From: Boswellia sacra
Lineage: Eukaryota > Streptophyta > Magnoliopsida > Sapindales > Burseraceae
DNA: 64,000 nt
Reading direction: 5' to 3'
Assembly: GCA_013180625.2 (NCBI GenBank)
Contig: SNVD02013667.1
Span: 248,001 to 312,000 of the forward strand
Shown: positions 55,716-64,000 of the stretch, in pieces
Position numbering within the stretch: position 1 is the stretch's first letter
Layout: each line of letters starts with the position of its first letter
Program-made: the position numbers and the translations under genes
Notes under the pieces: model-generated
Databases searched by the model: none
Told to the model about the DNA's origin: nothing
What the model saw: only the letters and a program-made list of their open reading frames with translations

Positions 55716-56414
55716 CACAAATCACCGACTAACTAACCACTTATATGCAATTTATAATTTATAATTTCAATATCTTTTATTATATTAATAATCTTATTTT
55801 CAACCTTATGAAAGGAATAGTGACTTTCTCCTGTTCTTGGTTATTAATAATCTATTAATGATATCAATCTTGAATTAAATATCTTAACAGAAGATGGAGA
55901 TCAATGGCATTAGGTGGAAAAAGCATTAGACATGTCCCCATTGCATTATTCAATTCCATCCTCCATCATCAAAGTTATTAATATTTTAATTAAAGTCTTC
56001 CTTAGTGAAAGTGCACAAACTAATTTTTAAGTGTTTGCTCGCATGATCAATTTTTTTTTTTTATATGTTTTCAATTTCTATATCAAGAGCACCGAATATA
56101 CTGTTTATATCAAGAGCACCTAATTATTAGTTTACCAATATATATTAAAGTATTACTTCTTCTATCTATTATATATTCACTCTCTTACTAATATATTTTA
56201 AGCTAATTATGTAATCTTGATAAACACTATATCACTAAAAATTTAAACTCTCAAAATCTTAAATAGACAGGTAAGACCAACAATATTATAGCATTTCAAA
56301 CTTTTTTTTTTCTAAGCTTTAACAAGCTGTACAAGAAGCCTCCATTTCCATAGTTTGTGCGCAAATTCCTCTTCTGTATTCTGTGCTCTATTTTCTCTGT
56401 TTTTTGATTCAGCC
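55716..56414 (+). other. CXE upstream block
   Basis: Matches 41740-42180 and 2287-2510 upstream of other copies, and 42850-42950 in its last part ('aagaagcctcca'). No gene. Confidence 0.6.
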
Positions 56415-57360
56415 ATGGAAGAGATAGCCCATGATTTCTCTCCCATCATTCACGTGTACTAGGGCCGGCTTAACCATATAGATAATTGAGGCAGTCGCCT
56501 AGAGTCGCCAATCTAACAAGTCCCCATACGTTAATTTAGTTACGTGAGGCTTCACATTTGAAGTTCAATAAGATCCCAAACGTCAGCTTAGTTACATTGA
56601 GGTCCCATATGTAATTTAGTTAAAAAATAAAGCTCCATATCTCCCAATTCAATAAGGTCCTAAAAAAGCCAATTTAGTTAATTAAGGCCTATATGCCAAT
56701 TTAGTTACATAATAAGGCTCCATATCTTCAAATTCAATGAGATTCTAAAGATCAAATTGATTGCATTAAGACCCCATATTTCCAAATTTAATAAATCAAG
56801 CAATGTTTTCCTAGGCCTGATATTTTTGTAAGCCCTATAAATTAATTACAAAACATTTGTTTTCATAAAAAATTTGTATAATCAAGTTTCCTTTTAAATA
56901 TATTTGCAAGCTCTAAAACTCCATTCTTTTTATATTTTTAGTGATATCATTTTATTTATTGTTTATTTATGACATATCAATGTATAGTTAATTTTTAATT
57001 TTAGGTATGTCTACTAGAAAATAAGAATGTATATATGAAAAACTTAAGAAAAAATTTGAAAATTCTTAAATCCTAAGTTGTACGGTAAATTTATCAAAAG
57101 TAATATAAATATATTAATGAATTTTAATACTTAGACCAAAGAACACTAACAAAATCAATGGAAGATTAAATTATTAAATTTTAAATTTTAAATGAATAAT
57201 AAAATTTTAATTATTTTTTATATCAAATATCAAAAGGCTCATTTTACAATTTCACCTTAGGTCCCAAAGTTGGCATTGGCGTGTGCAAACTACAAAGACG
57301 GCAATGTGGAAAGGCTCATGGGCCTCGATGTCTCCCTCATCTCTTGACCACAAAGCCAAT
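56415..57360 (+). pseudogene. carboxylesterase (CXE) 5' fragment with insertion
   Basis: The ATG opens MEEIAHDFSPIIHVY and is then interrupted at about 56460. Coding resumes at 57277 with YKDGNVERLMGLDVS-type text (about 57290-57345), close to the copy at 60439. At about 57360 ('accaaagccaat|gttgcaagtacc') it fuses directly to the duplicated upstream block also seen at 16830 and 46900. Everything after about residue 40 is missing. The fusion looks like an unequal-exchange breakpoint. Confidence 0.8.
56460..57276. mobile_element. probable hAT-like non-autonomous insertion
   Basis: Begins 'tagggccggctt', resembling plant elements with AGGGCCGGC ends. The right end is degenerate ('cttaggtcccaaagttggcattg'). 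Flanks ACGTGTAC and GCGTGTGC match at six of eight bases, compatible with an 8-bp hAT duplication. The interior has repeated 'caatttagttac...aaggc(t)cc(c)atat' motifs of about 60 bases (56530-56790). No transposase. Confidence 0.45.
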
Positions 57361-57795
57361 GTTGCAAGTACCTGCTTGTAGAAGAGGTTCTGTGGAGAAT
57401 TCCTGGATGAAGCTGCCTATTCAACAACCCCACCAAAAAAGAACAGTTAAGGCCCAGTCTAGTGAGGTTGGGGTAGAAAATTGAATTGCTTCAACACATA
57501 GTCAATAGCATTTTCAAACCTTTGTAATTTCTTCAGGAACAATAAATTTATGATTGTGAGTCCTCAAAAACATGCATACACCTCTAGTTGATATGGTAGT
57601 GTGTTATAAAATTCCACTTAATTTAGTGTAAAGTCATTTAGGTGACATATACTCTTTCACTGGTCATTTTTAAGCTTAATTTCTTTATAATCTTCTATAT
57701 ATACAATAAATAACCTCCCTGCCTGCCCCTTTATATTCATTCAATTCAAAAAAGGCTCTTACACTACTTTCTTTGCCAGCCTGTCTTTCTCCGCA
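57361..57795 (+). promoter_or_regulatory. duplicated CXE upstream block
   Basis: Matches 46905-47309 and 23290-23663, including 'ttaaggcccagt', 'gtcaatagcattttcaaacctttgtaatttcttc' and 'tgagtcctc'. The TATA-like 'tctatatatacaata' lies at about 57692. Confidence 0.6.
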
Positions 57796-59359
57796 ATAAG
57801 TCCAGAGAGGAAAGAAATAGCCCATGACTTATCTCCCTTTCTTCGGGTTTACAAGGATGGTTCCGTGGAGAGGTTTAAGGGCACTAACATTGTCGCTCCA
57901 TCTGTTGATTCGAAAACAGGCGTTGAATCCAAAGACGTTCTGATATCTCCTGAAACTTCCAAATTGGGCTATCTGTTGGGCTTTTCATTCCAAAAGTTAA
58001 AAATTCCATTAAGAAACTTCCACTTTCAGTATTCTTTCATGGCGAAGGCTTTTGCTTTGCATCATCCTTCTGCTCTGCCTCCCATAACTTTGTAAACACG
58101 TTGGTCCATGAAGCCAACGTCATTGCTGTCTCGGTTGATAACAGAAGAGCTCTGGAACATCCTCTTCCTACGGATTATGATGATTCATCGATTGCTCTCA
58201 AATGGGTTGCTTCTCATGTTAGCGGAAATGGTCCTGATGAATGGCTGAATCGTCTAGCTGATTTTCACAAGTTGCATTTGGCTGGTGACAGTTTTGGTGG
58301 CAACAGAACATATCACATGGGCTTCAGTCATTGCCAGGAGAAGCTGGATTGTTCGAGTGATCGGTACTATACTGATTCAACCATTCTTTTGGGGCAGTGA
58401 ACCAATTGGTGCTGAGACTATTGAACAAAGAGCATTTTTCGAGAAAATTTGGCGTTTGGCATGTCCTACAACAAGTGGCTTTGATGATCCTTTGATTAAT
58501 CTGGTGGCGGCTGGTCATCCAAACCTAGCAAGCCTGGAGATCTCCAGAGTGCTTGTTTGTACTTATGAGAAGGATTTTTTGAGAGAAAGGGTATGGCTTT
58601 ATTATAAGAAGTTGAAGGACAGTGGATGGGGAGGTGTTGTGGATATTTTGGACTACAAAGAAGGGTGTTGTGAAGAAGAGCGGCCCACACACTCACAAGT
58701 AGCTTATCGCGACTGATTTAAGAGATTAAGCACACGCCCAAGCAAAATAGAAACAAAGAAAAAACACAAAAACATAAGGATTTATACTAATTCAGACCAC
58801 AATATGTGATCCTACGTCTAGTTATTGGTGATGATCAATCTACTATGTTGAAAAACAAAGAGATGCAAGAGTGTTTATAATGATTAACTAGAAGAAACTT
58901 ATTTTCTTACTCTCTAAGAAACTCCCAATCTCTCTAAACCCGAACTCTCTTCCTTTCCTCTTTTTACATTGAAAAATAAATACCTTATTTATAGTCCAAG
59001 GCTTGTAGGCCAATTACTTGCGTAACAAGAAATCCTATTTAGACTGGAAAATAAACCCCCGCTCCTACGCAACAATCCTCACGCGCCTGTGTGAACTCTC
59101 TGCCCAGAAAATCTGCAAACCCAGAATCCGCGCTCTTGCGCCAAATGATCCATGTTGGAGCGCTAACTTTTTGTCTTCGCATCTTTGATACTGCGTCTGA
59201 TACGGATTTGGCGCACCTGCACCACTTTTCCGCCTGCACTACACAAGTTGAGCCATAAACTTTACAGAGAGGACCATGTTTTCTATTTGCACAATATCAC
59301 CTCTAAAAGTGCTCTGGCTATGCAAAAAAAAAAAAAAGGGTCGTTTCATCAATGCATAA
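57796..59359 (+). pseudogene. carboxylesterase (CXE) pseudogene, start lost, LTR inserted
   Basis: The start codon aligned with the intact gene is ATA (57796-57798). Reading continues as KEIAHDLSPFLRVYKDGSVERF. Breaks include an insertion/frameshift near 57957. HGGGF has become HGEGF in a shifted frame, near 58037-58051. SVDNRRALEHP replaces the usual DYRRAPEHP. GDSFGGN keeps the nucleophile Ser (about 58285-58305). A frameshift lies near 58350. DFLRERVWLYY retains the Asp region. A solo LTR (58666-59266) then cuts the gene just before the catalytic His, which remains on the far side (DHVFYLHN, 59270-59295). An A13-14 run near 59325 shifts the end. Confidence 0.9.
58666..59266 (-). mobile_element. 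solo copia-type LTR (601 bp) in CXE pseudogene
   Basis: On the minus strand it starts TGTAAAGTTTATGG and ends CTTCACAACA. A TATA box (complement of 'cttatttatag', about 58983-58993) supports this orientation. Removing it rejoins CXE coding. Flanks are similar but not identical (AAGGG and GAGAG), so the target duplication is degraded. Confidence 0.7.
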
Positions 59360-60000
59360 GATTTTGCTTGGATTAATGCCTCAGACTTTATATCATTAAC
59401 TTACTTTAGTATTTCAGTATTTGGTTCTTGCAGTTTGCATATAGGGGTTTGGTAGACTTGATCTATGTCATCTATTTGGCCTTTGTGCTCTCTATAATGT
59501 TATTGTTATTTATAGTACTTTTTAATGAGTAAATATTTTATCTGAAAAAGAAGATTATGGTGTCTCAACTAAAAGATTAACAGATACCCACAACTATGAT
59601 CAGGGTTCCCTAACCAAAAAAAAAAAAAATTATTGAATAAGATTATGGTTATAGAAGGATGGAAGGGTTACAGATCTTGAAGTAATATATATAAGAGTAT
59701 TTTATACGAATAACACTACCTCACAGACTCCTGATATAAATTCAATGAAATTAATGTGATATTATATAATTGTTGTGAATTTAAAAATATTTTATCACAT
59801 TAAGGCAAATGATGTGATAATCATGTAATAACATCACATCAGTTCATTTTATCAAGTTTTTGTATAAATGATTGGTAAGTTCAAAATTACCTTTAAAGAA
59901 GATGAAATATTTATATTCGCCCATTTTATAAGACTTAATTTTATTAAGACTTTACTATCTTTGTAATTTATATATATTAATTTCAAAATTTGATATTATC
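59360..60000. other. CXE 3' flank and AT-rich spacer
   Basis: 59360-59700 matches the other CXE 3' flanks. 59715-59870 may be a small MITE relative but has no clear inverted ends. No gene. Confidence 0.4.
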
Positions 60001-60438
60001 TTAATTGTCTTGATTTTCAACACTATACAAGGACATGACAAGGTGACTGATTCCTATTCGTCTTGCTTGCTGCCCAAGGTGACTTCTCAGTCTAGAAATA
60101 AATGTATATTACAGAAGAGACCACTTGGATTAGGTGGATAATATTCTACCTGTCCTCATTGCATTATTTGATTCCATCCCCCAATATCAAATATTTTAAT
60201 GTTTTAATTACAGACTTTTATGATATCAAAGATTTTAATATATTTTAATTAAAGACTTCTGTGGAAGTGAACAAGCTAATTTCCAAGTACTTGCGTAGAA
60301 CGATGTTTGTTTTATTTTTATCTCAATCTCTAATCTTCTTCTACATATCATTCACTTTCTTGTATTATCTTTCTAAGTCATGTAAGGTTTAACAAGTTGT
60401 ATATTTTGTGCTCTATTTTCTCTGTTTTTGATTCAAAC
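60001..60438 (+). promoter_or_regulatory. upstream region of truncated CXE
   Basis: Matches the block at 41800-42080 and 55800-56060 ('ggattaggtgga', 'cctcattgcattattt', 'aagtgaacaagctaatttccaagtacttgcg'). The part with 'attttaattaaagacttc' is locally duplicated (about 60195-60255). Confidence 0.55.
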
Positions 60439-60738
60439 ATGGCAGACCTAGCCCATGATTTCTCGCCCTCTATTCGCTTATACAAAGATGGCTGTGTAGA
60501 GAGGCTTATGGGCACTGATGTCCTATCCCCATCTCTTGACCCCAAAACCAATATTGAAACTAAAGACGTTGTAGTTTCACTTGAAACCGGTCTATCCGCC
60601 AGGCTTTACGATCCAAAAGTCCGGAGCCCCTATCAAAAGCTCCCTCTTCTTCTGTATATTCATGGATGTGCTTTTGCTTTGGAACTTCATAATTCACGCC
60701 CCTTTACCAATTTTCTCCTGGAAATTAGCTGTCGGTAA
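60439..60738 (+). pseudogene. truncated carboxylesterase (CXE), 99 codons
   Basis: Opens MADLAHDFSPSIRLYKDGC with an uninterrupted frame through LETGLSARLYDPKV and LPLLLYIHG, but the oxyanion HGGG is HGCA. Coding ends after about residue 99 at ISCR-stop. The sequence following ('gtaaataaagctttgtgccc...aggctgaagcag') matches DNA downstream of the copy at 6602 (6971-7000, continued at 16205-16240). The 5' end of one copy has thus been joined to the 3' flank of another. It lacks Ser, Asp and His and cannot be an esterase. It could still be transcribed. Confidence 0.85.
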
Positions 60739-62689
60739 ATAAAGCTTTGTGCCCTTTATAGGCTGAAGCAGATTATTGGATACCTAACTATATTGTCAGA
60801 TTCTGTGCATAATATGAAGTTACAATAATTTAGAAATACAAACCAAGATCAATCTAAGAACAATTTGCGAATGATAAATCTGATATATGTCGGATATTTG
60901 AGGATAATTATTATTTACAGACCATAATCTGTTTTTGGTTATGTTATCTATGAAACCAAGAATCATGGTATGGTTGTCTCATGTGCATATTAATTTCTTC
61001 CGGTAATATAACTTCTAGTTAAGAAAATTTTAATATTGTTGCTGAAATTATCACGTGTAATAAAGAATGGGTGGTAATTCTTATATATGTGTGTGTGTGT
61101 GTGTGTGTGCAACTGTGCATGTGAGTGCACGTGTGTGCAAAGCATACTATGATTTAGCAATATTTAATTGTGAGGTTTCCATTCGAGATAAGACTAAGTT
61201 GGTTACCCTGGACATGTATGGAAATTGAGCCTACCGGACGAAATGAATTTTGGTAGAATTATGACAATTTAAAGTGGGGTATCTTCTAAAAAGGATTATA
61301 GATAGGCTTACGATATTTAGTTATAGAGAAATTTCTGAAGTAATCTTTTTCGTTGTTAAATTGTATAGAAACGAAATTCTATACTCTAAAATCATCCTTC
61401 TGTAGAATAATTTAGAAACAAGATGGCCCCATATCTTCTACTCTTCTTCTTTGCCGGTTTCCGACCATCCCGAAATTGCCCACGAGACATGGTCCAGACA
61501 AATCTTGAAGGTGTAAATCTTAAAGGAATAATTTTGTGTTAGTTTTTTTGTTTTTTTTGTTTTTTCTATATATGTAACAAGCATGAAAATTTATAAATTC
61601 GAATTATTCTTCTTTTATTCAATTATCGAACGTGCCATGCAAGAAAATTTACCCAGAAGGCTAGGCTCTTCAGAATTCATCTATTGATCGGTTGCAAACT
61701 TGCAAAAGAGGAGGAAAGGCTGGAAAGTGAGCTTAATATGGCAACTACTTGGAGTTCTTCACCAAATTAGGCGTGCAGATGAAGTCACAATAGCTTGGAT
61801 ATAAATTTAATTTTAAATTAACGTGAAAGCTATGCCTTAATATATAATTAGATAGACGTATTGTATAAGTGACAAATTGAAATAGTGTCTAGGATGTGCT
61901 CTTCATTTTATATATGTTTTATGGAATAATACTACTCATCCGAAATATTTTATCTTAAATTTACATCTTAAATGTTGTAATTTAATAATGAATGACAAAT
62001 GGATAGTGTCATAATATAATAAATGATGTCGTAACCTTAAATCAATGCTACATCGTTTGAGATTATAATAATTTAAGATAAAAATCTGGGATGAGTAGCT
62101 TTACTCATCCTTTCATGTGTTATTAATTAAATATAATCTTTGATTATTTGGTTATACTCATATATACGAATAAATTTTTAATTATATAATTATGATGAGA
62201 AGGAAATCCTAAATTCAAGAAAAAAAATAGATAGACAAATCACATACAGATAATAAACACATTAAAAAAATTTAAAAATTAATTACACTTGGTGTTGGGC
62301 GATGTGGCAAATAGCAACAAATTGCAATGTCACATAACATATCAGTTGGAATACAAAGTTTGTATTTAACTTTATAAGTATAATATTATTCATATATATT
62401 AGAACCCTAGAATTAGCCAAATCTAACTCAAGCCTTAAAAGAATGAAAAATTGTAACTTAGATGCCGAAACACATCTGGTGCTAACATAATACACAACAT
62501 GGCCATGACACGTGGTCTAGAGAAGCCCTTGGGTTTTTAGTGTTGCAGCCTTGATTTGTGCTAGCAAGGTTTTTGGGCAAAGAGCTTCTTTGATGCTGAG
62601 AAAATGATAATAAGACAGGTTTCACCAACATGGTATGAGTAATATTTCTTGAAACTTGTTTATCCTAGTGCTCCTGGGTTCAGTGAACC
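60739..62689. other. intergenic; microsatellite and MITE only
   Basis: A (TG)n run lies at 61089-61110. A MITE lies at 61927-62102. The remainder is AT-rich. A minus ORF of 70 codons at 62283-62495 shows no family. Confidence 0.5.
61927..62102. mobile_element. small MITE with about 33-bp inverted repeats
   Basis: The left end 'actactcatccgaaatattttatcttaaatt' pairs with the complement of the right end 'aatttaagataaaaatctgggatgagtagc'. Total length is about 176 bases and there is no coding. Confidence 0.75.
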
Positions 62690-63092
62690 TTGATTAATCC
62701 GGCAGCTAATCCGAAATTTTCAGAGCTGGGTTGCACCAAGGTGTTTGATATAAGTGCTACCAAACAATCGATGGATAGGAAATGCGGAGATTATAGTGAT
62801 TGGTGGAGAGGGTCATGTTTTCTATTTGAAACAATAATACTAGACTAACAATATTAATATAATTTAAACTATATAACCTGATGTGATAGTTTAAGTGATA
62901 AAATTCTATTAGAGATGTAATTTCTTTCATTCATTTTTATTTTTCTTATCGAATAAATTTTTATCATATAGATTATCACATCATATTGTATAAATATTGT
63001 AAATCCAGCGTTTCTCCTTTTTTAAATTTGCTACTCGTGAAAATGCTGTGGGCTCTGGTCAACAAAATTGCTTTCTTTCATCAATGAATGAG
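62690..63092 (+). pseudogene. carboxylesterase (CXE) C-terminal remnant, interrupted by MITE
   Basis: Degraded text of the last third: 'ccttgattaatccggcagctaatccgaa' (DPLINPAANP-like), 'ttttcagagctgggttgcaccaagg' (FSELGCTK), then GGEGHVFYL with the catalytic-His motif readable at about 62805-62830. After about 190 AT-rich bases it resumes with 'actcgtgaaaatgct' and ends in CFLSSMNE-stop-like text near 63090. It is a different lineage from the copy at 43985, nearer to the 6602 fragment type. Confidence 0.65.
62835..63015. mobile_element. MITE-like insertion in CXE remnant
   Basis: The left part 'ctaacaatattaatataattt...gatgtgatagtttaagtgataaaa' pairs with the complement of the right part 'ttttatcatatagattatcacatcatattgtataaatattgtaaat'. 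It separates two CXE pieces that are contiguous in the family. Confidence 0.6.
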
Positions 63093-63109
63093 TTAATTAT
63101 GGGAAAATA

Positions 63110-63390
63110 AGGGCAATTCATCCGCTAACGATCATGCGGATCTTGGCTGGGTCCTTTTCGAGGGGTGCTAGCGTTGGAGCCAAAATTGCTCTACCTGGGA
63201 GTCCAAGCTGGCACTACAGGATAGGAGGGCTTAAAAGTTGAAGGATTGCTCTTAGTTGACCCATTCTTTTGGGGGTAAAGAGCCTTGCGAAATGTACGAG
63301 TTTATGCGTCCAACAAGCAGCCGATGTGATGAAGACCCGAAATTCAACCTGGCGGATGTTTGGTGATAAGAGTACAATTCACATTGTACT
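63110..63390 (+). pseudogene. carboxylesterase (CXE) central remnant
   Basis: Reads as a decayed nucleophile region ('gtccttttcgaggggtgctagcgttggagcc', from GDSAGAN) near 63148-63178. It is followed by a match to VEGLLLVDPFFWG (about 63240-63280) and KEPCEMYEFMRP (about 63283-63320), with stops and shifts. It is a third CXE lineage (GDSAGAN type) and the last CXE trace in the window. Confidence 0.65.
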
Positions 63391-64000
63391 ATAAAACACT
63401 GGACTCGAGTGCCATGAGCCAACTTGGATATCTCAAGTTAGGTAATATCAGCTACTTTATCTAATGAGAAGGGATCTTCTGGCATAAAATTATAAATTTT
63501 TTAGTTATTTATTTGTAAAAGCTAATAAAATTCAATTATTAAGATGATTAATGATATACCGATAATATTAATAAATCTTAATTATTAAATTTGATGAGAT
63601 AAAAAATTATAAATTTATGTCAATAAATTATATAAAAAGATCATCTCTTTATAAAAAAATTTTAATTAATTTGTTGGATATAAAGCATGATGTTTTATAC
63701 TATGTAAGTGATGGTGTCATTAGATATTGGAAGTTTTCTCTGCTGGAAGCATATACAATAAAATCGAATGGATAATTGTGTCTTGGTTAAACAATTGTTT
63801 TTGGATTAAAATCACTATATTGGTGGCTACTCACTGTAATGAGAATTGAGTGTGTGAGGGATGATCGTTGAGAGAGAAAAAATATCGCGATGCATAAAAT
63901 CAAAAATAAAGAAACATAAAGAAGTTGAAATTAGAAAGTTAAGTGAATGAATATTATTGAGGCATAATAGTGATTGATTGATTATTTCAGGAAATAGCTT
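63391..64000. other. AT-rich intergenic end of window
   Basis: No ORF, repeat or motif of note recognised. Confidence 0.4.

Overview
This is nuclear DNA from a flowering plant, most likely a woody eudicot. The evidence is a plant-type carboxylesterase (CXE) family, AT-rich intergenic DNA, and dense nested plant transposons: Ty1-copia, Ty3-gypsy, Mutator-like, CACTA and foldback MITEs. I see no rRNA, tRNA, CRISPR array or prokaryotic gene. The species cannot be fixed from the sequence.

The backbone is a decayed tandem array of CXE genes (alpha/beta-hydrolase fold, HSL/GID1-related), all on the + strand. I count ten copies or fragments: 6602, 23664, 42950, 43985, 47310 (continuing at 53785), 56415 (continuing at 57277), 57796 (continuing at 59267), 60439, 62690 and 63110. 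Only the copy at 43985-44932 is intact: 315 codons, one exon, with oxyanion HGGG, Ser163, Asp258 and His290. The others carry frameshifts, stops, a lost start, lost catalytic motifs or insertions. Upstream and downstream flanks recur beside several copies, so the array grew by block duplication and unequal exchange.

Layout. 1-2286: 3' part of a Ty3-gypsy element (gag-protease only) whose LTR carries a heat-shock-element array. 2287-6601: CXE-type upstream DNA holding a 2.85-kb solo LTR. 6602-6935: CXE 3' fragment. 7081-16190: complete-length minus-strand Sirevirus-type copia with an env-like ORF and a deleted reverse transcriptase core. 16191-16874: duplicated block with an LTR remnant. 16875-23292: second minus-strand copia, itself holding a solo LTR. 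23295-25050: CXE pseudogene and flanks. 25895-41656: 15.8-kb Mutator-like element with a perfect 9-bp target duplication. It carries a broken Ulp1 protease gene, an unrecognised minus-strand gene remnant, a palindromic minisatellite, and a nest of gag-only LTR elements. 41657-45480: CXE fragment and the intact CXE. 45483-47309: foldback MITE and duplicated upstream block. 47310-54271: CXE pseudogene split by a solo LTR, which is split by a 5.35-kb CACTA element carrying apparent sorting-nexin exons. 54272-63390: five more broken CXE copies with a solo LTR and MITEs. 63391-64000: nothing recognised.

Functionally, the window offers one probable working enzyme gene. Everything else is mobile DNA or its casualties. 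Element boundaries rest on terminal motifs and target-site duplications read directly; family names rest on recognised motifs without any database search.
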